The notes: generated by a model not told the origin, from the letters alone. DNA of 49,782 nt from Corallococcus interemptor (GCF_003668875.1 NZ_RAWM01000059.1:1-49782); one strand, 5' to 3'. Counted from the stretch's first letter, positions 30,881-39,910 are shown. Translations and numbers: made by a program.

Positions 30881-31880
30881 GCCTCAGCCGCTCTGCCCTC
30901 CCGGCGCTGGCATCCCTCAGGTCCAGCCCGTCGTGAGCTTCGATTTCTTCATGCCTCACGACCACGGAGTGATCGCCGCTGCTGTTGCCAGCGCCCTCGA
31001 CACCTACCACCAGGCCCTGGGTCCGGACTCCGGAAGGCTGACAACCACCTGGGACGCGGATGGGGAACCTTCTGAACTCACGCCGGCCGACTGGGAAGAC
31101 CTGCGTGAACGTCTCAGGGCGGCGCCAGCGGACGATTTCGTGGACGACCTGCCAAAGGATTCCATTTGGTTCGACATCCTGACCCGGAGAGGGTTCGACG
31201 CAAACGTGCGCCTCACGGGGGGAGAATCCGACTCGAATGGCTACGAGTTCCGTTATCGCTCGCGACTCCCCTGGCGCAATCCCAACGCAAGAATGCTCAG
31301 CGTCTTGAGCATCCAGGTGCCCCTGCGGTTCCTGGAGGTGCAAGGCGCGACACGGCTTCGCGAGCTGGCCCTGGAGCTTGCCGGTGCGCTCCCCTTCTCG
31401 ACAGGTCACGCGGGCTTGTCCTTTGTCTCGTCCCGGGGATTCCGGAAGGCCATTCCCCTGCTCAAAACGGAGCTGTTCCGGAATCCCGGCTGGGCAGTCC
31501 CCACGGCCGGAACAGCCATGGACATGGGGGCCCACGTTGACGGCATCCACTGGCTGAACTTCCTGGGCCCGCCGCTGCTCGAGACCGTGGGTGGCATCCC
31601 GGCGCTCCGTTCGCACTTGAAGCATCCGGAGACGACCGTCCAGGAACTCACGGGGGGCCGTGCCCTGATCAGCCTGGGCCCCGCGCCGCTCGCGGGAGAC
31701 ACGAAGCTGGGTGAGACACTGCCGGCATATCGCGAACTGGCCCGGTTCCTGGAACCGTGGCTCCTACCCTTCGCGACCTGCCACACGTGGGATGGCTACA
31801 CCGAAGAGGAGACCCGCCATTGGTGGCGCCGCTTCCTGGAGGCGCCTCCGGAGCCGGTGTCCAACCCACGCGATGGATGA
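30873..31880 (+). CDS. DUF3396 (Imm52-like) immunity protein (SitI-like candidate)
   Basis: A 335-residue protein of the DUF3396 type, a family described as type VI or polymorphic-toxin immunity proteins (Imm52-like). Characteristic parts are VVSFDFFMPHD near the N-terminus, HAGLSFVSS, GAHVDGIHWLNFLGPPLLET, then GGRALISLGPAPLAGD and PAYRELARFLEPWL. There is no signal peptide, so it acts inside the cell, as expected for neutralising an incoming nuclease. The start is a GTG with AGGGAG upstream, and it overlaps the toxin stop as GTGAATGA, which couples immunity to toxin synthesis. The upstream extension of the frame lies inside the toxin gene and is not used. Confidence 0.85.
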   Translation: MNEPQPLCPPGAGIPQVQPVVSFDFFMPHDHGVIAAAVASALDTYHQALGPDSGRLTTTWDADGEPSELTPADWEDLRERLRAAPADDFVDDLPKDSIWFDILTRRGFDANVRLTGGESDSNGYEFRYRSRLPWRNPNARMLSVLSIQVPLRFLEVQGATRLRELALELAGALPFSTGHAGLSFVSSRGFRKAIPLLKTELFRNPGWAVPTAGTAMDMGAHVDGIHWLNFLGPPLLETVGGIPALRSHLKHPETTVQELTGGRALISLGPAPLAGDTKLGETLPAYRELARFLEPWLLPFATCHTWDGYTEEETRHWWRRFLEAPPEPVSNPRDG

Positions 31881-32010
31881 CCGCACGGGAACTTTTCACG
31901 CATTGCCCCACCACCCGGCGCACTGATAATCCGCGTACCCGGAGTGTTCACGTCGAGCGGCGGGCCGACGGTCGTGCTCGCGCCAGCCCTCGCGGATCGG
32001 GGTTTCATCA

Positions 32011-35000
32011 ATGCGGTCACAACGCGCTGTCTGGAGCGGGCTCCTGCTGTTCGCCGCGAGCCTGGGCCTTCTGTCCTGCGGCGGCAACGCGCGTCCGGAA
32101 CCGGGAGGCGCTCGCACCGCGCACTCCCGGCTCGCGGCGGCGCCAGCCTGGTACGCCACCTCGTCCATGACGACGGCCCGCGGGCAACACGCGGCCGTCC
32201 TGATGCCGGACGGGCGGGTGCTGATCATCAACGGCGTCAACTCCGGCGGGTTCATCACCACGGCCGCCCTGTATGACCCGGCCACCGACACCTGGACCGC
32301 CGCGGGCAACACTGGCATCCAGGGCAACATCACGCAGGCCGTCCTGCTGCCCTCCGGCAGGGTGCTGGTCGTGACCGATGGCTCGGCGACGGGCCGCGTC
32401 TATGACCCCGCGACGAACGCCTGGACCGCCACGGGCGCCATGTCCACCACCCGCGGCCTCGCCACGCTCACGCTGCTGGCCTCGGGCCAGGTGCTGGTCG
32501 CGGGCGGCATCGGCGCGGGCGGCGTCCGGCTCGCGTCCGCGGAGCTGTACGACCCCGCCACCAATGCCTTCCTGCCCACCGGCGCCATGACCCAGGGCCG
32601 CAACGCGCACATGGCGACGCGGCTGCGTGACGGGCGCGTCCTCGTGGTGAGCGGCTTCAGCGGTTCGGGCGAGGTGCCCGGCGCCGACCTCTACAACCCG
32701 GCCACCGGCACCTGGACCGCCGCCGCGCCCCCGCTCGTCCCCCGTCACTACTCCTCCAGCACCCTGCTCCCCGACGGCCGCGTGCTCGTCGCCGGCGGGT
32801 TCATCGCAGGCGGCGTGACGGCCCAGTCGGAGCTCTACGACCCGGCGGCCAACACCTGGACCGCGACCGGCAGCCTCCAGTTCCCGCGCTCCGGACACCA
32901 GACCACGCTGCTGCCCGATGGCCGCGTCCTCGCCACCGGCGGCTCCGAGTTCCGCGCTCCAGCGCAGGCCGAGTCCGAAATCTACGATCCGGGCACCGGC
33001 ACGTGGATCCGCGGCGGCATCATGATCGTCGGCCGTGAGAACCACACGGCGACGCTGCTGCCCTCGGGCAAGGTGTTCGTCGTGGGTGGCTTCACCTCGT
33101 CGCCCGCCCTGACGTTCTTCGCCTCGACGGAGGTCTACGACCCCGCCCAGAGCCAGTGGTCTCCCGCCGGCCTCATGGGCACGCCCCGGACCGACGCCGC
33201 GGTGGCGCTGCTGCCCGACGGCCGGGTGCTCGTCGCGGGCGGCCGCGGCCAGTTCACCTCGTCGGCCGCGGCGGAGCTGTATGCCCGCGCGAGCAACACG
33301 TGGTCCCCCCTGCCCGCCATGGACGTGGCACGCGAGCGAGCCACCGCCACGCTCCTGCGCAACGGCCAGGTGCTGGTCGCGGGTGGCCGCAACGTGAGCA
33401 CCTCGACGCCCAACGCGCAGCGCTTCGACCCGGCCACCAACACCTGGCTGGCCACCGAGTCCATGCTGAGCCCGCGCCACCTGCACTCCGCCACGGTGCT
33501 GCCGGATGGCCGGGTGCTCGTGGTCGGCGGTCAGCAGAACACCACCGTGCTGGTCAGCGCGGAGCTCTACGCGCCGGACACGAACACGTGGACCCCGGCG
33601 GGCGCGCTCATCGCGGCGCGCGCCGGACACCGCGCCGTGCTGCTGCATGACGGCCGGGTGCTCGTCGCGGGCGGCCACAATGCCGGTGGCGCTGCGCTGG
33701 CCTCGGCGGAGATCTACGACCCCGCCAGCGACACCTGGACCGCGGCGGCGGGCCTCGCGGGCGTCCGGGACGAGCTGACGCTGACGCTGCTGCCGTCGGG
33801 CCAGGTGCTCGCGGCGGGCGGCCTCGCGGGTGGCGTGGCGCTCACGTCCTCGGAGCTCTACACGCCCGGCACCAACGCCTGGGCGTCCGTGGGCGCGCTC
33901 TCGCAGCCGCGCTGGCTCCACACCGCCACGCTGATGGCTTCCGGCAAGGTGCTGGTCGCGGGCGGCATCACCATCAATGACGAATACACCAACACGGCGG
34001 AGGTCTACGATCCCCTCCTCCGCGCGTGGATCAACGTCGCGGACCCCACCGCCGCGGGGGGCCTGTTCAGCGTCGCCCTGCCCTCGGGCGAGGTGCTGCT
34101 GGCGGGCGGTCAGGAGGCCACCACCGCGGAGCTGTATGACGACACCCAGGCCTCCGCCGCCTGGAAGCCGTCGGTGACCAACCCGGCGACCCTCGTCGCC
34201 GCCTGCCCCACCGTCGTGGAGGGCCTGCGCTTCCGGGGCATCTCCGGCGGCAGCAGCGGCAACAGCGCGGACTCGCCCACGGACTTCCCGCTGGTGCGGC
34301 TCCAGGCCGCCGAGGGCGGACGCCTCTGGACGCTCCCCAGCAGCAACACCTCGGACACCCGCGCGACGGTGACCGTGCCCGCCGACGCACCGCTGGGCAC
34401 CTACGCGCTGTCCGTCTTCGCCAATGCCATCTCCGGCGGCCGCATGGTGACGGTCGTCGCCAACCAGCCCCCGGTGGCGGCGGATCAGACGGTCACGGTC
34501 CAGAAGGACACGCAGGCGGAGTTCGCCCTGGCCGCCACGGATCCGGACGCCGGGCAGGTGTTGACCTGGACGGTCGTCACCCCGCCGCAGCACGGCACCC
34601 TCAGCACCAGCGCGCAGGGCAATCCCGTGTACACGCCCGCGGCCGGCTACTTGGGCCCGGACAGCTTCACCTACCGGGTTCGCGACTGCGCCGCGGACAG
34701 CAACGTCGCGACGGTGACGGTCAACGTGACGGAGGACGTGGTGACGCCCACGCTCACCTGCCCCGCGAACGTCGTCGTGGAGGCCACGGACGCGAACGGC
34801 GCGGTCGTGACGTACGACCCCGCGGTCCTGGATCCGGCGGGGGGGCTCCCGGTGAGCTACTCGCAGCCTTCGGGTTCGGTCTTCCCGCTGGGCACCACGA
34901 CGGTCACCGCGACCTCCACGGGCCTCACGTGCACGTTCCAGGTGACGGTCCAGGACACCACGGCGCCCACGCTGATCTGCCCCGAGTCCCGCGGCGCCGC

Positions 35001-35310
35001 TCCCGGCGAGACGGTGACGTTCACGCCCACGGCCACGGACGCGGTCACGGCCTCGCCGGGGGTGACGTCCTCGCCCGCGTCCGGCGCGGCCTTCCCGGCG
35101 GGCAACACGACGGTCACCGTCACCGCCACGGATGACGCGGGCAACACCGCGCAGTGCACGTTCCAGGTCCGGGTCCAGGCAGAGGTCGTGGAGATCGCCG
35201 GCGGAGGCTGCGACAGCTCCGGTGGCACCACGTCCGCGCTGGCCCTCCTCGCCGCGCTGGCGGCCTGGGGGAATTCGCGCCGCCGTCAGAACCCGGCCCG
35301 GGGGAACTGA
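32011..35310 (+). CDS. Kelch-repeat surface protein with HYR domains and MYXO-CTERM
   Basis: A 1099-residue exported protein. The N-terminus MRSQRAVWSGLLLFAASLGL ends in LLSCGG, a lipobox-like site. Residues about 50-720 are some 13 kelch-type repeats of about 50 residues, each with a core such as LLPDGRVLVAGG, a strand ending in AELYDPATNTW and a turn; this should form one or two beta-propellers. After it come an Ig/cadherin-like domain (about 815-910, PPVAADQTVTVQKD...SFTYRVRD) and two HYR-type domains (about 912-1060). The C-terminus has GGGCDSSGG, a hydrophobic stretch and RRR, i.e. a MYXO-CTERM sorting signal. It is likely a cell-surface adhesin or binding protein. It is 3 bases from the OmpA-family gene and cotranscribed with it. 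Confidence 0.88.
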   Translation: MRSQRAVWSGLLLFAASLGLLSCGGNARPEPGGARTAHSRLAAAPAWYATSSMTTARGQHAAVLMPDGRVLIINGVNSGGFITTAALYDPATDTWTAAGNTGIQGNITQAVLLPSGRVLVVTDGSATGRVYDPATNAWTATGAMSTTRGLATLTLLASGQVLVAGGIGAGGVRLASAELYDPATNAFLPTGAMTQGRNAHMATRLRDGRVLVVSGFSGSGEVPGADLYNPATGTWTAAAPPLVPRHYSSSTLLPDGRVLVAGGFIAGGVTAQSELYDPAANTWTATGSLQFPRSGHQTTLLPDGRVLATGGSEFRAPAQAESEIYDPGTGTWIRGGIMIVGRENHTATLLPSGKVFVVGGFTSSPALTFFASTEVYDPAQSQWSPAGLMGTPRTDAAVALLPDGRVLVAGGRGQFTSSAAAELYARASNTWSPLPAMDVARERATATLLRNGQVLVAGGRNVSTSTPNAQRFDPATNTWLATESMLSPRHLHSATVLPDGRVLVVGGQQNTTVLVSAELYAPDTNTWTPAGALIAARAGHRAVLLHDGRVLVAGGHNAGGAALASAEIYDPASDTWTAAAGLAGVRDELTLTLLPSGQVLAAGGLAGGVALTSSELYTPGTNAWASVGALSQPRWLHTATLMASGKVLVAGGITINDEYTNTAEVYDPLLRAWINVADPTAAGGLFSVALPSGEVLLAGGQEATTAELYDDTQASAAWKPSVTNPATLVAACPTVVEGLRFRGISGGSSGNSADSPTDFPLVRLQAAEGGRLWTLPSSNTSDTRATVTVPADAPLGTYALSVFANAISGGRMVTVVANQPPVAADQTVTVQKDTQAEFALAATDPDAGQVLTWTVVTPPQHGTLSTSAQGNPVYTPAAGYLGPDSFTYRVRDCAADSNVATVTVNVTEDVVTPTLTCPANVVVEATDANGAVVTYDPAVLDPAGGLPVSYSQPSGSVFPLGTTTVTATSTGLTCTFQVTVQDTTAPTLICPESRGAAPGETVTFTPTATDAVTASPGVTSSPASGAAFPAGNTTVTVTATDDAGNTAQCTFQVRVQAEVVEIAGGGCDSSGGTTSALALLAALAAWGNSRRRQNPARGN

Positions 35311-35313
35311 GAC

Positions 35314-37056
35314 ATGCGCTCACTCTTTTCTCGAATGGAAATCCCCTTGCGTATGAAGGCCCAGAGCTGGGCGCTGGCCGCGCTGCTGGCCACCGCCGTC
35401 ACCCCCGCCGCGTTCGCGCAGACCACCACGAGCCCGATTGTCCCCCTGGACCTGGAGCGCCTGCGCTTCACGCCGGCGGCGACGGACTCGATGCTGGTGG
35501 ACACCGGCCGCGTGCTCCCCGAGGGCGGCTACCGCCTGCTCCTCATGGTCAACTACGAGCGCGGCATCCTGCTGCTGCAGGGCAGTGATGGGCTGGAGCG
35601 CTCCATCCTCCACTACCGCACCGCGGGCTGGCTGGCCGGCGCGTGGTCGCCGGTGGACCGGTTGGAGTTCTCCGCGAAGCTGCCCGTCATCATCGCGCAG
35701 GGTGGCCACGGCGCGGAGCAGCTGGTCGGCGTGAGCGAGCCGGACTCGTTCGGCCTGGGCACGCCGGAGCTGGGCGTGCGCTACGAGCTGCTGCGTCGCG
35801 AGGAAGGCGCGCCGGTGTTCCTGGGCCTGGGCCTGGACATCGGGCTGCCGGGCGGCACGGCGGACGCGTTCGGCCGGCAGGCAGGCTGGGCGGGCTTCCA
35901 GGTCGCGCCCCGCGTGTCGGTGAGCCGTGAGGTGGGGCCCGTGGTGCTGGGCGCCAACGCGGGCATCCGGATCAAGTCCAAGGAGGTCGAGCCGGGCCGC
36001 GACGTGGGCACGGAGCTGGAGCAGGGCGTCGTCGTGGCCACGCGAGGCAAGGGGCTGCGCGGCGAAATCGCGCTGCAGGCCGCCGAGTCGCTCGTGGAGT
36101 CGGACTTCGCGCTGGAGCTGCTGGGCGGCGTGCGGCTGCCGGTGGGCGCGGGCTTCGAGGCCTTCGCGATTGGCGGGCACGGCTTCACGGACATCCCGGG
36201 CACGCCGTCGTTCCGGCTGGCCGCGGGCATCGCGCACGCGAACGAGCCCGAGCCCGTGGACCGCTGCCGCACCGGCCGCAGCCACACGCCGGAGCAGTGC
36301 CCCAACGAGGACGACGACGGCGACGGCGTGGCCAACAAGGACGACCGCTGCCCGCTGGAGTCCGGCTCCGTGGAGAACAACGGCTGCCCGGACAAGGACT
36401 CGGACGGCGACGGCGTGGTGGACCGCGAGGACAAGTGCCCGAACGAGGCCGGCCCGGCGTCCGAGGGTGGCTGCCCCGCGAAGGACTCGGATGGCGATGG
36501 CGTGCCGGACAAGGACGATGCCTGCCCGAACGAGGCCGGTCCGTCGTCCGAGCGTGGCTGCCCCGTGAAGGACTCGGATGGCGACGGCGTGCCGGACAAG
36601 GACGACGCCTGCCCGAACGAGGCCGGCCCCGCGTCCGAGCGCGGCTGCCCCGCGAAGGAACAGCCGAAGCCCCAGCAGCCGCCTCCCGAGGAGAAGCCCG
36701 CGGAGGAGACGAAGTCGCCGCTGGAGCACATCGTCCAGTTCCCGGTGAACCAGTCGGAGTTCCAGGACAACGAGCAGCGGCAGCTGGATGACATCGTGGC
36801 GTACCTGAAGGCCAACCCGAAGCTGAACGTCCGGATTGAAGGCCACACGGACAACAGCGGACCGGAGGAGGCCAACCGCACGCTGAGCCAGCAGCGCGCG
36901 AACCGCGTGCGCGCGTACCTCATCCAGAAGGGCATCGCGGGCTCGCGGCTGGAGGCGAAGGGCTACGGCCCGGACCGTCCGCGCGTGTCCAACGAGACGC
37001 CGGAAGGCCGCAGCGCGAACCGCCGCGTGGAGTTCGTCCCCGTCACGGGGGGCTGA
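35314..37056 (+). CDS. OmpA-family outer-membrane protein with TSP3 calcium-binding repeats
   Basis: A 580-residue protein in three parts. A signal peptide ends at AFAQ (about residue 36); the in-frame ATG at 35353 would give a more standard one, so the start is uncertain. Residues about 40-305 have alternating beta strands with aromatic and charged residues and are probably an outer-membrane beta-barrel. Residues about 325-447 are thrombospondin type 3 repeats with DSDGDGVxDxxDxCP calcium-binding loops. A Pro/Glu linker leads to the OmpA C-terminal peptidoglycan-binding domain (about 470-580, IEGHTDNSGPEEANRTLSQQ, then NRRVEFVPV). It links the outer membrane to the cell wall and probably works with the kelch protein encoded just upstream. 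Confidence 0.93.
   Translation: MRSLFSRMEIPLRMKAQSWALAALLATAVTPAAFAQTTTSPIVPLDLERLRFTPAATDSMLVDTGRVLPEGGYRLLLMVNYERGILLLQGSDGLERSILHYRTAGWLAGAWSPVDRLEFSAKLPVIIAQGGHGAEQLVGVSEPDSFGLGTPELGVRYELLRREEGAPVFLGLGLDIGLPGGTADAFGRQAGWAGFQVAPRVSVSREVGPVVLGANAGIRIKSKEVEPGRDVGTELEQGVVVATRGKGLRGEIALQAAESLVESDFALELLGGVRLPVGAGFEAFAIGGHGFTDIPGTPSFRLAAGIAHANEPEPVDRCRTGRSHTPEQCPNEDDDGDGVANKDDRCPLESGSVENNGCPDKDSDGDGVVDREDKCPNEAGPASEGGCPAKDSDGDGVPDKDDACPNEAGPSSERGCPVKDSDGDGVPDKDDACPNEAGPASERGCPAKEQPKPQQPPPEEKPAEETKSPLEHIVQFPVNQSEFQDNEQRQLDDIVAYLKANPKLNVRIEGHTDNSGPEEANRTLSQQRANRVRAYLIQKGIAGSRLEAKGYGPDRPRVSNETPEGRSANRRVEFVPVTGG
36394..36654 (+). repeat. Three 87-bp tandem repeats encoding TSP3 units
   Basis: Direct repeats start at 36394, 36481 and 36568, each 87 bases (29 codons) long. 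They encode KDSDGDGV...DxxDxCPNEAGP...GCP. The second and third copies are nearly identical at the base level, which indicates recent duplication or gene conversion; copy number could vary between strains. A more divergent unit precedes them from about 36304. Confidence 0.85.
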
Positions 37057-37078
37057 CGCCCGCGGGCCTCAACGTGAC

Positions 37079-37108
37079 GCCGCTTCGTGGACACAGCCAC
37101 GAAGCGGC
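37079..37108. terminator. Bidirectional hairpin between convergent genes
   Basis: A perfect 12-bp stem (37079-37090 with 37097-37108) and a 6-base loop, 22 bases after the OmpA-family stop and 31 bases before the end of the convergent HAD gene. No clear T-run follows on either strand. Position and stem strength favour a shared terminator. Confidence 0.6.
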
Positions 37109-37139
37109 GCACGGAAGTGAAGGCACCTCGAAGAGACCG

Positions 37140-37922
37140 TCAGGCCTCTTCGGGGTGCAGCTGCACCAGCGCGGGAAGCTCCGCCGCACGGTCGCGCAGC
37201 CGCGCCTTGGGCCGGATGGCCACCGGGACGCGTGAGGCCGCGAGCATGTCCAGATCAAACACGTTGTCACCGAACGCGGCGTAGAGCGGCCGGTTCGTCC
37301 GCAGCCTCAGGCTGTTCACCTTGCCGGGGCCGTAGGGCACGGGCTCGAAGACGGACGTCAGCAGCCGTCCGCCCTCCTCCTTCGGCGTGCACGCCACCAC
37401 GAAGTCGGGCGTGATGCCCACCTCGCGCACCGCGGCCTCCACCACCGCGCGAGGCGACGCGCTGACCACGTAGCAGTCCACGCCCTGGCCGCGGGCCCAC
37501 TCCACCACGCGGCGGGCCTCCGGGTGGACGCGGCCGGCCACGTCGCGCCGGGCCACCACGTCATGCGCGAAGCCGCGCACCTCCTCCGCGTGCCAGCCCG
37601 CGAAGATCCACGCCATCATCTCGTAGGTGTCCTTCTCCGGCAGCCGCCCGGCCTCGAACGCCTTGAACAGCGCGTGCGCCAGCGTCACCGCGTCCGGATG
37701 CCCTTCCACGCCGTGGCGCGCGCCCAGCTGCTCCAGCGCCCCGCGGGCCTCGGGCCGCACGCCGCCGTGCTCCAGCAGGGCCATGAACAGGTCGTCGCCC
37801 ACGTCCCCGCTCCACAGCGTGCCGTCCCCGTCGAAGGCCAGCACGCCGTCCGGCGTCCGTTCCACCTCGCGCCGGATGCGCTCCAGCGTCTCCTCGACCC
37901 GCTCAGTCCTCATGGCCGGCAT
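37140..37922 (-). CDS. HAD-family hydrolase (phosphoserine-phosphatase-like)
   Basis: A 260-residue haloacid-dehalogenase-type phosphatase. Motif I is LAFDGDGTLW with the nucleophile Asp31 and acid Asp33. Motif II is probably the Ser in CYVVSASPR. The motif III Lys is likely in YGPGKVNSL, and motif IV is AFGDNVFDLDML. A helical cap (about residues 40-130) is inserted after motif I, placing it in the SerB-like C1 group (HAD-IB). There is no signal peptide. The substrate cannot be told from sequence; phosphoserine, phosphocholine or lysophosphatidic acid are among those known for the group. The start may be the ATG at 37922 or the next ATG three codons in. Confidence 0.85.
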   Translation of the reverse strand: MPAMRTERVEETLERIRREVERTPDGVLAFDGDGTLWSGDVGDDLFMALLEHGGVRPEARGALEQLGARHGVEGHPDAVTLAHALFKAFEAGRLPEKDTYEMMAWIFAGWHAEEVRGFAHDVVARRDVAGRVHPEARRVVEWARGQGVDCYVVSASPRAVVEAAVREVGITPDFVVACTPKEEGGRLLTSVFEPVPYGPGKVNSLRLRTNRPLYAAFGDNVFDLDMLAASRVPVAIRPKARLRDRAAELPALVQLHPEEA

Positions 37923-38017
37923 CCTCGCTGGCCGGAGCGTCCAGTGTCACCCGCCTCCGCGAAGCCGGGACGCGGGCTGTTCACCATTCAGGGGAACGTG
38001 TGACTACGCTCCGGGAC

Positions 38018-38578
38018 ATGGCACGAACCGAGAAAGAGAAGATGCTCGCGGGCGAGCTGTACAACGCCATGGACCCGCGGCTGACAGCCGAGCGGGTCCG
38101 CGCCCGCAAGCTCCTGCGCTCCTACAACCAGTCCACCGAGGACGAGCTGCCGCTGCGTGAGAGCCTGCTCACCGAGCTGATGGGCAAGGTGGGCGCCGGG
38201 ACGTGGATCGAACCGCCGTTCCGCTGCGACTACGGCGAGCACATCCAGCTGGGCGAGCGCGTCTTCATGAACTTCGACTGCGTCATCCTGGACTGCAACC
38301 GGGTGACGATTGGCGACGACGTGGCCTTCGGTCCGGGCGTGCAGGTCTACGCGGCCACGCATCCGCTGGACGCGGATGAGCGCATCAAGGGCCCGGAGCT
38401 GGGCCGCCCCGTCACCATCGGTTCAAAGGTGTGGATTGGCGGCGGGGCCATCATCTGCCCGGGGGTCACCATCGGCGAGGGCTCCACCATTGGCGCGGGC
38501 AGCGTGGTGACGCGGGACATTCCTCCGTACGTCTTCGCCGCCGGCAATCCCTGCCGCGTCATCCGGAATCTCCGCTAG
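38018..38578 (+). CDS. maa: Maltose O-acetyltransferase (Maa/LacA/NodL family)
   Basis: A 186-residue acetyl-CoA-dependent sugar acetyltransferase. The N-terminus MARTEKEKMLAGELYNAMDP is the classical Maa start, which fixes the ATG at 38018 over an upstream GTG. Left-handed beta-helix hexapeptide repeats occupy about residues 70-180 (NRVTIGDDVAFGPGVQVYAA; VWIGGGAIICPGVTIGEG). The catalytic His115 is in ATHPLDADER. It forms trimers in the family and acetylates glucose or maltose. Whether this copy acts on free sugars or on an oligosaccharide cannot be told. It is divergent from the HAD gene and convergent with the UvrC-like gene. Confidence 0.93.
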   Translation: MARTEKEKMLAGELYNAMDPRLTAERVRARKLLRSYNQSTEDELPLRESLLTELMGKVGAGTWIEPPFRCDYGEHIQLGERVFMNFDCVILDCNRVTIGDDVAFGPGVQVYAATHPLDADERIKGPELGRPVTIGSKVWIGGGAIICPGVTIGEGSTIGAGSVVTRDIPPYVFAAGNPCRVIRNLR

Positions 38579-38584
38579 CGGCGC

Positions 38585-39778
38585 TCAGCCGCTGGTGGCC
38601 TCGGCCGCGTCGGGCTCCGGTTCCTCCGGTTCCTCCGGGCCCTCCACGGTGCGCTCCAGCGTGCGGGCGAGCGCGGCACGGGCCTCCGCTGCCTCCTCGA
38701 ACGCATCATCGCTCCCGGCCCGAACCGGAGCGGGCACCGTCGCATCCAGCTCCTCCGGGTGCAGGCGGAACCACCTGGCGACGAGCATCACCTCCTGGGC
38801 CTCCTGCGCACGGAGGCCAATCGCCTCCGGCTCCGGCACGTCGAAGAGGTCCCGCACCCGGGCCTCCAACGCCGCGTGCTCCTCCGGCGTCCGGGGCGTG
38901 GGCACCTCCGCGCGGATCCGTCCCCGCCGCAGCACGTACGTGCGGTCTTCACCGGCGTGCCCGCGCGCCGTGTAGACCAGCGACAGGCGCCGCAGCGTGC
39001 GGCCCAGCTCGACGATCCACGCCTGCACGTTCTCCAGCCGCTCCGCGCGGTCGCGCAGCTCCGCCGCGTATTCGAACTGGAGCCGCCGCGCCGCCATCGC
39101 CATGCGCTCGCGCAGGATGACGAGCGGCCGGTCCGACTCGCCGTTGAGGAACGCCCGCGCCAGCGCGACCTGCGCCAGGTACTCCGCCGTGGTGCACCCG
39201 CCCGCGCACGGCGACAGGCACCGCGCCGTCTGCCCGCGCATGCACCGCGGGTCGTCCTTCATGGGGAAGAGCTGGATCTGATCCGCCAGCCGCATAGGCG
39301 TCTCGGACGGGCAGTCGCGCAGCTCCAGCAGGTCGTTCACCGCGCGGACCACGTCCGCCATGGTGTGCCGGCCGTGGAAGGGCCCGAAGTACTCCGCGCT
39401 GCCGCCGCCGCCGGGCTGGCCCACCACGCGCAGCCGGGGCACGGCCTCGCGCGTGAGCTGGAGGAAGCAGTGCGCGCGGTCGCGCTTGTGCTCCACGTTG
39501 TAGAGGGGCCGGTGGCTCTTGATGAGCCGGAACTCATGGAGCAGCGCCGCGAACTCGCTGGCCGTGTACTCCCACTCCACCTGGTGCGCCTGGGCGACGA
39601 TCTCCCAGGCCTTCTCCCCTTCCTCCGCGCGGAAGTACGACAGGAGCCGTGTGCGCACGCGCACGGACTTGCCCACGTAGAGCAGCTCTCCGGCGGGACC
39701 GAAGAAGCGATACACGCCGGGCCGGTTCTCGGCACCGGCGCGGACGTGATTCAGGAGGCTGGCGACGCGCGGGTCCAT
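38585..39778 (-). CDS. GIY-YIG nuclease, UvrC N-terminal half (Cho-like)
   Basis: A 397-residue protein corresponding to the N-terminal, 3'-incising half of UvrC. The GIY-YIG domain (about residues 15-100) has PGVYRFFG, LLYVGKSVRVRTRL and SEFAALLHE, with Glu75 as the probable metal ligand. Cys156, Cys179, Cys187 and Cys191 keep the last two UvrC spacings (8 and 4), suggesting a 4Fe-4S cluster, and a UVR-like segment lies near 215-250. The RNase H-like endonuclease and the helix-hairpin-helix domains of UvrC are missing. E. coli Cho has a similar cut-down form and makes a 3' incision on bulky lesions. The C-terminus is an acidic Glu/Pro tail. A DNA-repair role as back-up to UvrC is likely. Confidence 0.87.
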   Translation of the reverse strand: MDPRVASLLNHVRAGAENRPGVYRFFGPAGELLYVGKSVRVRTRLLSYFRAEEGEKAWEIVAQAHQVEWEYTASEFAALLHEFRLIKSHRPLYNVEHKRDRAHCFLQLTREAVPRLRVVGQPGGGGSAEYFGPFHGRHTMADVVRAVNDLLELRDCPSETPMRLADQIQLFPMKDDPRCMRGQTARCLSPCAGGCTTAEYLAQVALARAFLNGESDRPLVILRERMAMAARRLQFEYAAELRDRAERLENVQAWIVELGRTLRRLSLVYTARGHAGEDRTYVLRRGRIRAEVPTPRTPEEHAALEARVRDLFDVPEPEAIGLRAQEAQEVMLVARWFRLHPEELDATVPAPVRAGSDDAFEEAAEARAALARTLERTVEGPEEPEEPEPDAAEATSG

Positions 39779-39910
39779 GCGGCGGGGAGCGCACCGGGCC
39801 GTTGGACCCGGGCACCGCAGGCTAACCCGCCACGTTCCGCCGCACCGCCGTTCGCGCGCCGAGCGTCACAACCCGGCCGGAGGGCGGGCGACAGGCCACG
39901 CGCCCGGACT

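Noticed and set aside
32017-34593. 858-codon minus-strand ORF opposite the kelch protein
   Set aside because: Repetitive only because it is antisense to the kelch repeats; no sensible protein features.
36304-36654. Regular repeats that might suggest a CRISPR-like array
   Set aside because: They are in-frame, spacer-less TSP3 protein repeats.
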